Part shown: piece by piece, positions 1-8,455 of the stretch
Layout: every line of letters starts with the position of its first letter
Position numbering within the stretch: the stretch's first letter is position 1
Translations under genes and position numbers: made by a program
Notes under the pieces: model-generated
What the model was told of the DNA's origin: nothing
Seen by the model: only the letters and a program-made list of their open reading frames with translations
Database searches by the model: none
From: Citrobacter arsenatis
Lineage (GTDB): Bacteria > Pseudomonadota > Gammaproteobacteria > Enterobacterales > Enterobacteriaceae
Direction of reading: 5' to 3'
Assembly: GCF_004353845.1 (NCBI RefSeq)
Contig: NZ_CP037864.1
Span: forward strand, 1,116,001 to 1,180,000
Length of the DNA: 64,000 nt

Positions 1-695
1 GACAACGCCTGGCCCGCTTCGTGGCCATAGCCGCTAACAACGTTGAGAACGCCATCGGGCAAACCCGCTTTTTTCGCTAGCGCAGCCAGGCGAATGGCGG
101 TGAGCGGTGATTTTTCGGAAGGTTTAAGGATCACGCTGTTGCCCGCAGCCAGTGCCGGGCCGAGTTTCCAGCAGGCCAGCAGTAGGGGAAAGTTCCACGG
201 TACGACAGCCGCAATCACGCCCACCGGTTCGCGTACAATCAGCGCTAAATCGTTGACCGAGGTAGTGGCAACTTCACCATAGACTTTATCAATGGCTTCG
301 GCGTACCACCGGATGGCGCGTGCCGCGCCTGGAATATCATCACGCAGGCTATGGCGAATCGGTTTACCGGTATCGAGCGTTTCCAGTAGCGCCAGCTCCT
401 CGTGATGCTGTTCCATTAAATCGGCGAGCTTATGCAGAACGGCCTTGCGCTCTGCGGGTGATGCTTGCGACCAGTCTCCGCGTTCAAACACGGTGCGTGC
501 TGCGGTGACCGCGCGGTCCACATCCGCTTTTTTACCGCGAGCGACTTTGGCGAGCGGGCGTTGTCCTGCCGGATCCTGCGTAATAAAGGTTTCGTTATCT
601 GCGGCGGCACAGTATTCGCCGTTAATAAATAAACGCGTTTCCGGCGAATAATGGCTGGCTTTATCACGCCAATATTTCAAATTCTGAAAGTTCAT
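1..695 (-). CDS. puuC: Gamma-glutamyl-gamma-aminobutyraldehyde dehydrogenase PuuC (partial, 3' end outside window)
   Basis: NAD(P)-dependent aldehyde dehydrogenase that oxidises gamma-glutamyl-gamma-aminobutyraldehyde to gamma-glutamyl-GABA, the third step of the Puu putrescine pathway. About 231 codons are present, covering the N-terminal half. The frame opens MNFQNLKYWRDK and shows the family motifs VVPWNFP and ILKPSEKSP of the cofactor-binding domain. The catalytic Cys and Glu lie past the window edge. The ATG at 695 is preceded by AAGGAG with a 5-nt spacer. It lies 138 nt downstream of puuR in the same direction, matching the E. coli puuDRCBE order. Identity rests on recalled similarity to E. 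coli PuuC over the whole visible part. Confidence 0.95.
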   Translation of the reverse strand, partial: MNFQNLKYWRDKASHYSPETRLFINGEYCAAADNETFITQDPAGQRPLAKVARGKKADVDRAVTAARTVFERGDWSQASPAERKAVLHKLADLMEQHHEELALLETLDTGKPIRHSLRDDIPGAARAIRWYAEAIDKVYGEVATTSVNDLALIVREPVGVIAAVVPWNFPLLLACWKLGPALAAGNSVILKPSEKSPLTAIRLAALAKKAGLPDGVLNVVSGYGHEAGQAL

Positions 696-770
696 AGCTA
701 CTCCTTTTATATCAATAAGATAAAGTTCGTTGCTGATCTTTTTCAGGCAAAATCAGGCTGCACGATGCCC

Positions 771-825
771 CAGGGGTGTACCCTGTTAATGCGTGTTATT
801 TAAGAAGGCCTGAGAAACTCAGGCC
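771..825 (-). terminator. Two hairpins in the puuR-puuC intergenic region
   Basis: Just after the puuR stop the sequence forms an 8-bp perfect stem with a 3-nt loop (arms 807-814 and 818-825). A second 5-bp stem (771-775 and 781-785) follows. On the minus strand the first hairpin is followed by only a weak T-rich stretch, so it may be a leaky terminator or an RNA-processing or stability element separating puuR from puuC rather than a full stop. Confidence 0.5.
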
Positions 826-833
826 GCTACTTA

Positions 834-1391
834 TTAGAACGTGGTGGGAGTGTGGGCACTGATGATGCGGCAGATCCCTGCCGAGGTGTTGCTGAAGCTG
901 TGTGGAATGCCGGTATTTATGGCATAACTTTGCCCTGCAACAAGGTGATACGTTTGACCATTGACGGTCAGTATCACTTCACCTTCCAGTATTGTGCCAA
1001 TCTCTTCACCCTGGTGTTTAATTCTCTCCCCGGTTGTCGTACCTGGCTGATAGGTTTCAAACATCATTGCCAGCGTACGATTCGGATTTCCGTTGTGTAC
1101 CAGCTTCATGGATACTCCCTGACTCCCGATCTCAATCAAATCTTCCTGATTGATAACCACCTGCGGTTCGTCAGGCTTTTCCGGTTCCGCGAAGAACTCG
1201 GAGAGCGACAGCCCATATACTTTCAATAGCTTTTGCAGCGTACTGATGGCAGGACTGACTTTATCCTGCTCTATGGTGCTGATGGCGCTATGCGTTAACC
1301 CAGACAGTTCGGCGGCACGACGCTGCGAAAGACCCAACTGCTGGCGGATCTCTGACAAACGTTTACCCGGCGCCAGGCCGTCATCGCTCAT
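834..1391 (-). CDS. puuR: HTH-type transcriptional repressor PuuR
   Basis: Repressor of the putrescine utilisation genes; in E. coli it is relieved by putrescine. The 185-residue protein has an N-terminal XRE-type helix-turn-helix (about residues 10-66, with LGLSQRRAAELSGLTHSAIS) and a C-terminal cupin domain (about residues 110-180), the usual PuuR architecture. The ATG at 1391 is preceded by AAGGAA with an 8-nt spacer. It follows puuD by 25 nt in the same transcript. Likely operators for it are visible between puuD and puuA. Confidence 0.95.
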   Translation of the reverse strand: MSDDGLAPGKRLSEIRQQLGLSQRRAAELSGLTHSAISTIEQDKVSPAISTLQKLLKVYGLSLSEFFAEPEKPDEPQVVINQEDLIEIGSQGVSMKLVHNGNPNRTLAMMFETYQPGTTTGERIKHQGEEIGTILEGEVILTVNGQTYHLVAGQSYAINTGIPHSFSNTSAGICRIISAHTPTTF

Positions 1392-1416
1392 AATTGCATT
1401 TCCTTAACTGTAGTGG

Positions 1417-2181
1417 TCAGAGTCGCTGTTTTTCAGCGAGGTGGTTCTGACAAGCGGTGATAAAACCTTCAAGTAACAAACGCGACAGGGCGTATTCGCT
1501 ACTGTTCCATTCCGGGTGCCACTGCACGCCGAGCGCGAAAGGATGGTCGTGAACGCTGGCAGCTTCCACTAATCCATCCTGCGAGCGTGCTTCCACGCGC
1601 AGCTGCGGGCCAAGGGTTTTTGCGCCCTGACCATGCAGGGAGTTAACCCAAAACGTGCTGCAACCTGGTATTAACTGAGATAGCAATCCTCCCTGTTGAA
1701 CCTGGACTTCGTGAGATGGCGCATATTGCTGCTCCACCGGGAGTTCCGCATCTTCACGATGTTCCAGGAACTGTGAGTGATCGCACAGGCGACGATACAG
1801 AGTACCGCCAGTGGCGACAACTAATTCCTGCAAGCCCCGGCAGATGGCGAAAATGGGAATGCGCCTTTCGAGCCCGGCGGTGATTAGCGCCATGCTCAGA
1901 AGATCACGCCCGGGATCGGCGTCAGACTCATCGCCATTTTCACCATAGAGGTGCGGCTGCACATTGCTTGGACTTCCTGGCAGGAAGATACCATCCAGTT
2001 TCGGTAACAGTGCGTTCAACAATTCGGGTTCCGCGAGCGCATGGGGAAGCGCTATCGGTAATCCACCGGCATTTAATACCGCATTCAGGTACTTTTCTTG
2101 CAGAGTCTGGGTCTGGTGACCCTTAAGCCTGTTCCTGCACATCACTACACCAATAACTGGCTTGTCAAATATATTGCCCAT
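1417..2181 (-). CDS. puuD: Gamma-glutamyl-GABA hydrolase PuuD
   Basis: Class I glutamine-amidotransferase-like hydrolase that releases GABA and glutamate from gamma-glutamyl-GABA, the fourth Puu step, in the cytoplasm. The nucleophile elbow FAICRGLQEL carries the catalytic Cys, and the C-terminal QWHPEWN supplies the His. An upstream in-frame GTG at 2193 exists, but it is part of the GAGG ribosome-binding sequence that sits 6 nt before the ATG at 2181, so the ATG is chosen (254 residues, the E. coli length). It is the first gene of the minus-strand puuDRC transcript, divergent from puuA. Confidence 0.94.
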   Translation of the reverse strand: MGNIFDKPVIGVVMCRNRLKGHQTQTLQEKYLNAVLNAGGLPIALPHALAEPELLNALLPKLDGIFLPGSPSNVQPHLYGENGDESDADPGRDLLSMALITAGLERRIPIFAICRGLQELVVATGGTLYRRLCDHSQFLEHREDAELPVEQQYAPSHEVQVQQGGLLSQLIPGCSTFWVNSLHGQGAKTLGPQLRVEARSQDGLVEAASVHDHPFALGVQWHPEWNSSEYALSRLLLEGFITACQNHLAEKQRL

Positions 2182-2393
2182 GATCGACCTCACGTTTTGG
2201 AATAAATTATTGCCAAACGGTTCCTTGTTGTGCCATTCCGTTCATTATTTTCTCAATCTAGCAGTGGAATAACCTTCTAGCAAACTTAATTTAACATTTG
2301 ACAAACAATTTGTTTGCATCCAGAGTCGAAGGGTGGACATTATATTTAACAGTCAAATCACAGAACAGCTTACCAGGCCAACGGCGGTGAATC
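2182..2393. promoter_or_regulatory. Divergent puuD/puuA control region with PuuR-like sites
   Basis: The 212-bp gap between the divergent puuD and puuA starts is AT-rich. Read on the minus strand, 2240-2253 contains AAAATAATGAAC and 2335-2349 contains TTAAATATAATGTCC. Both resemble the AT-rich PuuR recognition sequence with an ATGnAC core reported for E. coli (recalled). A perfect 7-bp inverted repeat with a 1-nt centre, CAAACAATTTGTTTG, lies at 2302-2316, and TTGACA at 2298-2303 could serve as a -35 element for puuA. Confidence 0.6.
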
Positions 2394-3812
2394 ATGGAAA
2401 CCAATATCGTAGAAGTTGAGAATTTTGTTCAGCATTCTGAAGAGAGACGAAGTAGCGCGTTTGCGCGTGAAGTTAAACAGTATCTGGAGCGCTATCCCAA
2501 TACGCAGTATGTGGATGTGTTGTTAACCGACCTTAATGGCTGTTTTCGCGGTAAGCGCCTTCCCGTTGCAGGATTGCACAAGTTAGAGAAAGGTTGTTAT
2601 TTTCCGGCATCCGTTTTCGCGATGGATATCCTTGGCAATGTGGTTGAAGAGGCGGGATTAGGCCAGGAGCTTGGCGAACCGGATCGGACCTGTGTACCAG
2701 TGGCAGGCACATTAACCCCTTCGGCCGCCGATCCGGAATGTATTGCGCAGATGATGCTGACGATGCTGGATGAAGATGGCGCTCCCTTTGACGTTGAGCC
2801 GCGGAACGTACTTAACCGACTCTGGCAGAAACTTCGCCAGCGCGGTCTGTTCCCCGTCGTAGCGGTAGAGCTGGAGTTCTATTTACTCGATCGTAAGCGT
2901 GATCCCGAAGGTTATCTGCAGCCGCCGTGCGCGCCGGGAACAGACGATCGAAATACCCAAAGTCAGGTTTATTCCGTTGATAACTTGAACCACTTTGCTG
3001 ATGTACTCAACGATATCGATGAACTGGCCCGTTTGCAGCTGATCCCGGCTGACGGCGCGGTGGCTGAAGCCTCCCCTGGGCAGTTTGAAATCAACCTCTA
3101 TCATACCGATAACGTCCTCGACGCTTGCGACGACGCGCTGGCGCTGAAACGTCTGGTTCGGCTGGTGGCAGAGAAACATAAGATGCATGCCACGTTTATG
3201 GCAAAACCTTATGAGGAGCATGCTGGTAGCGGGATGCATATCCACATCAGCATGATGAACAACAAAGGCGAGAACGTGTTGGCCGATGCGAATGGCGATG
3301 ATTCCGCATTACTTAAGCGTGCGCTGGCCGGGATGATCGATCTGATGCCCGCCTCTATGGCGCTACTGGCGCCGAACGTGAACTCTTATCGCCGTTTCCA
3401 GCCGGGTATGTATGTTCCGACCCAGGCGTCATGGGGGCACAACAACCGAACGGTGGCGCTGCGCATTCCCTGCGGCGATCGTGATAACCACCGGGTTGAA
3501 TATCGCGTGGCGGGGGCGGATGCCAACCCGTATCTGGTGATGTCGACCATTCTGGCGGGGATCCTTCACGGTCTGGATAACGAGCTGCCGTTGCAGGAAG
3601 AGGTGGAAGGCAACGGACTGGAGCAGGAAGGGCTACCGTTCCCGATCCGCCAGAGCGATGCGCTGTGGGAGTTCATGCAAAACGATAATCTGCGTGAGTT
3701 ACTTGGGGAACGTTTTAGCCATGTGTATCACGCCTGTAAAAACGACGAGCTTATCCAGTTTGAGCGCCTGATCACCGACACTGAAATTGAGTGGATGCTG
3801 AAAAACGCCTGA
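2394..3812 (+). CDS. puuA: Glutamate-putrescine ligase PuuA
   Basis: Glutamine-synthetase-family enzyme that joins glutamate and putrescine with ATP to form gamma-glutamylputrescine, committing putrescine to the Puu route in the cytoplasm. It is 472 residues, the same as E. coli PuuA, and nearly collinear with it. The GS catalytic domain shows the VAVELEFYLL segment, EASPGQFEINLYH, the HAGSGMHIHIS metal and glutamate site, and NHRVEYRVAGADANPYL near the C-terminus. The ATG is at 2394, about 210 nt from the divergent puuD start, so both are likely controlled by PuuR through the shared region. Confidence 0.96.
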   Translation: METNIVEVENFVQHSEERRSSAFAREVKQYLERYPNTQYVDVLLTDLNGCFRGKRLPVAGLHKLEKGCYFPASVFAMDILGNVVEEAGLGQELGEPDRTCVPVAGTLTPSAADPECIAQMMLTMLDEDGAPFDVEPRNVLNRLWQKLRQRGLFPVVAVELEFYLLDRKRDPEGYLQPPCAPGTDDRNTQSQVYSVDNLNHFADVLNDIDELARLQLIPADGAVAEASPGQFEINLYHTDNVLDACDDALALKRLVRLVAEKHKMHATFMAKPYEEHAGSGMHIHISMMNNKGENVLADANGDDSALLKRALAGMIDLMPASMALLAPNVNSYRRFQPGMYVPTQASWGHNNRTVALRIPCGDRDNHRVEYRVAGADANPYLVMSTILAGILHGLDNELPLQEEVEGNGLEQEGLPFPIRQSDALWEFMQNDNLRELLGERFSHVYHACKNDELIQFERLITDTEIEWMLKNA

Positions 3813-4155
3813 CCGGTGTGCAGGTCATTGAAAAAGAAGTCGCATCATGCGGGCTGAGCGGAGCCAGCCCGTACAAATTGCAGGAATACCTGCCATTTCC
3901 CGGATGTCGCGTAACGGAGCGCGGGCGACAACGGGTCTTCAGATAACCGACAGAGTTTGTGACGAGGAAATGTGATGATGCCAATGTTTAAAAACCAGCC
4001 CCGCGTGAGCATCCATGGCTCCCGCAGTAAGTACGGACCGCATCTGTGCCGTCCAACATTGACGCTGTTCTTATGGCTTTCCACCCCGATACGACCCAGG
4101 TCTGCTGTACCCACGTTTCGAACGCAGATCTGCACTCGTCGCGGGGAGGAAAGCT
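3813..4155 (+). promoter_or_regulatory. Long structured puuA-puuP intergenic leader
   Basis: This 343-nt gap between two same-strand genes holds no convincing gene. Three hairpins follow each other: arms 3850-3856/3865-3871 (7-bp perfect), 3880-3884/3889-3893 (5 bp) and 3899-3910/3925-3935 (CCCG and TGTCGC paired with GCGACA and CGGG, about 10 bp with a small bulge). None is followed by a T-run, so they look like RNA structure rather than terminators. The puuP ribosome-binding site GGGGAGGAAA lies at the 3' end. Confidence 0.5.
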
Positions 4156-5544
4156 ATGTCGACTAATTCTTCTGTGGATCTTGCAGCCCAGCCGGGTAAG
4201 GCACAGCTGCGTAAATCTCTCAAGCTGTGGCAGGTCGTGGTGATGGGGCTGGCCTATCTCACGCCGATGACGGTGTTTGACACCTTTGGTATCGTTTCGG
4301 GGATCAGCAATGGCCATGTTCCGGCCTCCTATCTGCTGGCCCTGGCGGGAGTGTTGTTTACCGCCATCAGTTACGGAAAGCTGGTGCGCCAGTTTCCACA
4401 AGCCGGTTCGGCCTATACCTATGCGCAAAAAGCGATTAATCCGCATGTGGGGTTTATGGTCGGCTGGTCGTCACTGCTTGACTACCTTTTCCTGCCGATG
4501 ATTAACGTACTATTGGCGAAAATTTACCTTTCCGCGCTGTTCCCGGGGGTTGCGCCATGGATTTGGGTGGTGCTGTTTGTGGCGATCCTTACAGCGGCCA
4601 ATTTGAAAAGCGTTAACCTGGTGGCGAACTTCAATGCGCTGTTTGTCCTGGTGCAGGTGGCGATAATCGTGGTGTTCATTTTTCTCGTGGTGCAGGGGCT
4701 GCACAAAGGCGAAGGGGTCGGGACCGTCTGGTCGCTGCAACCGTTTATCAGCCAAAATGCGCATTTGATCCCGATTATCACCGGCGCGACCATTGTCTGC
4801 TTCTCGTTTCTCGGCTTTGACGCAGTGACAACGCTCTCTGAAGAGACGCCGGATGCCGCGCGTACTATCCCAAAAGCTATTTTCCTTACCGCGCTGTACG
4901 GCGGATTGATCTTCATTGCCGCTTCGTTCTTTATGCAGCTGTTCTTTCCGGACATTAGCCGATTTAAAGACCCGGATGCGGCGCTGCCGGAGATTGCGCT
5001 GTACGTCGGCGGCAAACTGTTCCAGTCTATTTTCCTGTGTACCACCTTTGTTAATACGCTGGCGTCAGGTCTGGCATCGCATGCCAGCGTTTCGCGTCTG
5101 CTGTACGTGATGGGCCGCGATAACGTCTTCCCGGAAAAATACTTCGGTTATATTCATCCGAAATGGCGTACACCCGCGCTGAACGTCATCATGGTCGGTA
5201 TTGTGGCGCTGTCGGCCCTGTTTTTTGACCTGGTAACCGCCACGGCGTTGATTAACTTTGGTGCGCTGGTGGCCTTTACGTTTGTTAATCTTTCCGTGTT
5301 CAACCACTTCTGGCGTCGTGAAGGGCGTAAACACACCTGGCAGGAGAAATTGCACTATCTGGTATTGCCAATGGTCGGTGCCGCTACCGTTGCCGTGCTG
5401 TGGGTGAATCTGGAAGTAACATCGTTGACGCTGGGACTGGTATGGGCTGGCGTCGGGCTGGTGTATCTCGCCTGGCTGACCGGACGTTTTCGCAAACCGC
5501 CGCCACAGTTTGACGCCGCGAAATCTGAGCGTGCCTGGGAGTGA
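4156..5544 (+). CDS. puuP: Putrescine importer PuuP
   Basis: Amino acid-polyamine-organocation family permease of the inner membrane that imports putrescine by proton symport and feeds PuuA. The 462-residue protein has about 12 hydrophobic segments and matches E. coli PuuP closely (for example KLWQVVVMGLAYLTPMTVF near the N-terminus and SFLGFDAVTTLSEETPDA mid-protein). The C-terminal 40 residues diverge most. ATG at 4156 follows GGGGAGGAAAGCT. It lies 343 nt downstream of puuA and could be cotranscribed or have its own promoter in the structured leader. Confidence 0.95.
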   Translation: MSTNSSVDLAAQPGKAQLRKSLKLWQVVVMGLAYLTPMTVFDTFGIVSGISNGHVPASYLLALAGVLFTAISYGKLVRQFPQAGSAYTYAQKAINPHVGFMVGWSSLLDYLFLPMINVLLAKIYLSALFPGVAPWIWVVLFVAILTAANLKSVNLVANFNALFVLVQVAIIVVFIFLVVQGLHKGEGVGTVWSLQPFISQNAHLIPIITGATIVCFSFLGFDAVTTLSEETPDAARTIPKAIFLTALYGGLIFIAASFFMQLFFPDISRFKDPDAALPEIALYVGGKLFQSIFLCTTFVNTLASGLASHASVSRLLYVMGRDNVFPEKYFGYIHPKWRTPALNVIMVGIVALSALFFDLVTATALINFGALVAFTFVNLSVFNHFWRREGRKHTWQEKLHYLVLPMVGAATVAVLWVNLEVTSLTLGLVWAGVGLVYLAWLTGRFRKPPPQFDAAKSERAWE

Positions 5545-5597
5545 TGGGAGCGGAATCGACAATAGCTTTCAGCTGATTGGGCTAAAAATAAAATACG

Positions 5598-5632
5598 GTA
5601 TGCCGCGGCAGACAGCTGCGGCATACCTGCTT
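5598..5632 (+). terminator. Terminator-like hairpin after puuP
   Basis: A 9-bp perfect stem (GTATGCCGC at 5598-5606, GCGGCATAC at 5618-5626) with an 11-nt loop lies 54 nt after the puuP stop. It is followed by a short CTGCTTTAATTAAT stretch, so termination may be partial. Confidence 0.6.
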
Positions 5633-5661
5633 TAATTAATGTACTGCTTATATTAGGCAAT

Positions 5662-5685
5662 AAAAAAACCGGCACGGGAGCCGGT
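5662..5685 (-). terminator. Rho-independent terminator of the EAL gene
   Basis: On the minus strand ACCGGC (5685-5680) pairs with GCCGGT (5673-5668) around a short loop and runs straight into seven T residues. It lies about 45 nt beyond the stop of the EAL-domain gene. Confidence 0.85.
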
Positions 5686-5729
5686 AAGTGAATCAAGATT
5701 GTAAGATAGTTATTATTATAATTACTGAA

Positions 5730-7958
5730 TTACAATTGAGCCAACTCAATAGGAACGGGTTTCCCTATATGGTATCCCTGTAACCAACCAATACCCATCG
5801 TAATTAGCATCTTTTCAATTTCCTCATTTTCAACAAACTCAGCGACCACTTCCATTTTTTTCAGTTTCGCAACTTCACAGAATGATCTGACCGCACATCG
5901 ACTAAATTCATCGGTTAATATATTACGGATGAATGAGCCATCAATCTTCAGAATGTCAGCATCTAGCGTTCTTAATCTGGAATAACTGGATGCTCCTGTT
6001 CCAAAATCATCAATAGCAATTTTCGAACCGGCTTTACGTAATGCTCTCAGAACATCAGTGACATTAGCGTTGTCAATGATATCTGATTCAATTACTTCAA
6101 AAATGATACGTTCCGGTGCGATGGTGTATTTTCTAAACAATGTAAAAACATTATCAAGGAAATCAATTTTATTAAGCGAATCTGGGGTCAGGTTTATAGA
6201 AAAATGGCTATTGGGGTCAGATTTCTGCCGTGACTGTATAAAACGAAATGTCTGTTCAATAACGGTGATGTCAAGCGCAGGGAGTAATCCAGCCTCGCGT
6301 GCCACCGGTAGGATGGTATCTGGAAAAATTAACTTACCATCAACCATTTTTATGCGAATAAGTATCTCGTGATAACGTGTCAGTCCAGTGGCTGAAACGA
6401 TCGGTTGAACAACCAGCATTGTAGATACGATGGGTTGAGCCATAAGTTCAAACGACTGTCTGTCAATTGCTTTTTGCAACATATGACGAATCACAGCCTG
6501 ACTGACAATTCTATCACCGGGCATTTGTGGGGTGAGCAATAACGGTTGCCCCTGCATCAATGAGATGTAACTTTGGGTATTAAGTTGCTTAATTGCTAGT
6601 GATAAATTTTTAATCAGGTTTTTCTCGGTGGTATACGCCATACCGCAAGATAACCCCAATTGGTAGTCTTTCCAGATAAAACGGAAAGAGTTTAGTTTTT
6701 TATACAGTTCAGGAATGTCAGGTACAGCATTCAGGCGAAGAATTATTCCGTGACCTGGCGCATAATAGACGTTACCGGCCCCGTTTATTAATTTTCGCAC
6801 ATAGGTGCTTAACCCTTTTACAAACTCAAAACGGAACTCGATGCCATGAGTTTGCTCTAGCGTGTTCAGTTCTGTACAACGGATGTAACACAGGCACTCA
6901 GTTGAGTATTTACGGATATCCATTTGCAGCGCCTGAAAGTTAGGCAGCCCAGTATTCGGCTCTGATCTAAAAAGTTGCTTGAGGCGTCGAAGGTATTTTC
7001 GGTTACGGACGGCCAGTACACCTGTAACGACAATCGTTAGAGAAAAGACAAACACTATCGTGGAAGAGATCACAAGGCTATGTAAATAGTTATTATAGTT
7101 AGCGGGTGGAATATAACTATTTATGTAATATCCTAGCAAGATAAGCATCGCTACCCATACAGGGGATATAAAAGCATGACCAATACAAATTACGCCCCAC
7201 AACATGAGTGGGAGAAGCCACAGTAATGAGTAGTCAGTAAATATGAGTATATCCTCTCTGATGATGATCAAAGCGGACATAATGCAGACCAACATAACCA
7301 GCCATAATACTTGATATAAAATGGGTGGCCCGGATTTTATCAATGCCTTCACATGCCTAATGTATAAAATACACCATACTGGGTTTTGAACGCTTCTGAG
7401 CAACAGGTAACAAAAAGGGATCCCTGTCAGGCAAGAGTTCATCAACCACTGCAAGTTAATCAATGTTTGCAATGTAAAAAGATGAGTAATTGGTTCAGAA
7501 ATAGCTTGCGACTGGAACCAGTACTCAAACGTGATAAACAGTAAGGAATTACAACACACCAGCCAGATAATGCGTAGGGTTGTAAGCTGGCTACGCCCAA
7601 AGCTCACAGCGCCTCGTTTACCTGTTGAGAAAAAATAGAATGTCTGGCTAATGAGAGCGGCCAGTAGCTGAGCCGATAACGTTAGCACCGAATCTAATGA
7701 GTAAGAGTAGAGCGCATATAAGAAAAAAGCACCTAAAATTGGCAGCGCCTTTTGCCTGTATAAAACCAGCAGTGCTGAAATGAGCGGTAAAGTGAGATCG
7801 TAAAAATGCAGTGTTACACCTGCAATATCTTCCTGCTTACTGAGATGACCAGCAACAAACTGTAAAGCAAAAAATGCGATGCCTACACAAAAATAGTCTC
7901 TAAATGTATTAACAGAATTTATGTTTTCCGTTTTTTTTAACAATATCATCATTCGCAA
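5730..7958 (-). CDS. Membrane-bound cyclic-di-GMP phosphodiesterase, PdeF/YfgF-like
   Basis: Predicted inner-membrane enzyme that hydrolyses cyclic di-GMP. The 742-residue protein has an N-terminal half with about 8-9 hydrophobic segments (MASE1-like), a degenerate GGDEF domain (no GGDEF motif; NTGLPNFQALQ marks its start), and a C-terminal EAL domain. The EAL motif reads EIL inside YHEILIR, as in E. coli PdeF; the metal-binding DDFGTG, FEVIES and EFVENEE motifs are intact, so activity is plausible. The architecture and length follow E. coli PdeF (747 aa), but sequence divergence suggests a paralogue. Compared with PdeF, ten extra residues repeat QPIVS just before the EIL motif. It is convergent with puuP and lies alone. 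Confidence 0.85.
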   Translation of the reverse strand: MRMMILLKKTENINSVNTFRDYFCVGIAFFALQFVAGHLSKQEDIAGVTLHFYDLTLPLISALLVLYRQKALPILGAFFLYALYSYSLDSVLTLSAQLLAALISQTFYFFSTGKRGAVSFGRSQLTTLRIIWLVCCNSLLFITFEYWFQSQAISEPITHLFTLQTLINLQWLMNSCLTGIPFCYLLLRSVQNPVWCILYIRHVKALIKSGPPILYQVLWLVMLVCIMSALIIIREDILIFTDYSLLWLLPLMLWGVICIGHAFISPVWVAMLILLGYYINSYIPPANYNNYLHSLVISSTIVFVFSLTIVVTGVLAVRNRKYLRRLKQLFRSEPNTGLPNFQALQMDIRKYSTECLCYIRCTELNTLEQTHGIEFRFEFVKGLSTYVRKLINGAGNVYYAPGHGIILRLNAVPDIPELYKKLNSFRFIWKDYQLGLSCGMAYTTEKNLIKNLSLAIKQLNTQSYISLMQGQPLLLTPQMPGDRIVSQAVIRHMLQKAIDRQSFELMAQPIVSTMLVVQPIVSATGLTRYHEILIRIKMVDGKLIFPDTILPVAREAGLLPALDITVIEQTFRFIQSRQKSDPNSHFSINLTPDSLNKIDFLDNVFTLFRKYTIAPERIIFEVIESDIIDNANVTDVLRALRKAGSKIAIDDFGTGASSYSRLRTLDADILKIDGSFIRNILTDEFSRCAVRSFCEVAKLKKMEVVAEFVENEEIEKMLITMGIGWLQGYHIGKPVPIELAQL

Positions 7959-8455
7959 TTCTCAGTGAATTTTCACCGTTCTCAATTTAAGCCATCTACT
8001 TAAAACAGGTTAGGTTGGGTGCTGAAAATGTGTATTTTTGGATGTTTTTGCTGGTTGAAACCTATTTTAATAGATGCTATGTAAATTCTTAAGAGTAATC
8101 CTTGATAATTTTCTGCTACATCACAACGCAGGATAGAAGAATTTTTTCTGGCTGCGCTGATAATAAAAGTGCCGTCAGTAACATTTATTACATACAGAAT
8201 ATACGATCGGTAAAAACGATCAATATAAATATTTTGATAGATATAATCGATAGGTTTGGCAGATCATAAATACCATGAAAGATCGATGAAAGCTATTGAA
8301 ATGTTATTGTTTGATGTTGTTTATTTCGTGATTGTTAATTTTATTGTTTTATTTTTTTAAATTAACCTGCGGCTATCTCTTCTAAGGAAATCATTTTTCT
8401 GCAGCCAGGAAAGCGAGTCTCCTCACTCTCCTGCAAAACATGCCATCGCGAAAGA
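7959..8455. other. AT-rich intergenic region, no gene seen
   Basis: These 497 bp between the EAL gene start and the agmatine deiminase stop are strongly AT-rich. They hold the promoter region of the EAL gene and no reading frame with a ribosome-binding site. Several GATCGAT/CGATC-type short palindromic words occur between 8205 and 8290, but no clear binding site or terminator was recognised. Confidence 0.5.

Noticed and set aside
2182..2193. Four-codon longer puuD start (GTG at 2193)
   Set aside because: The GTG forms part of the ribosome-binding sequence of the ATG at 2181, so it cannot be the start.
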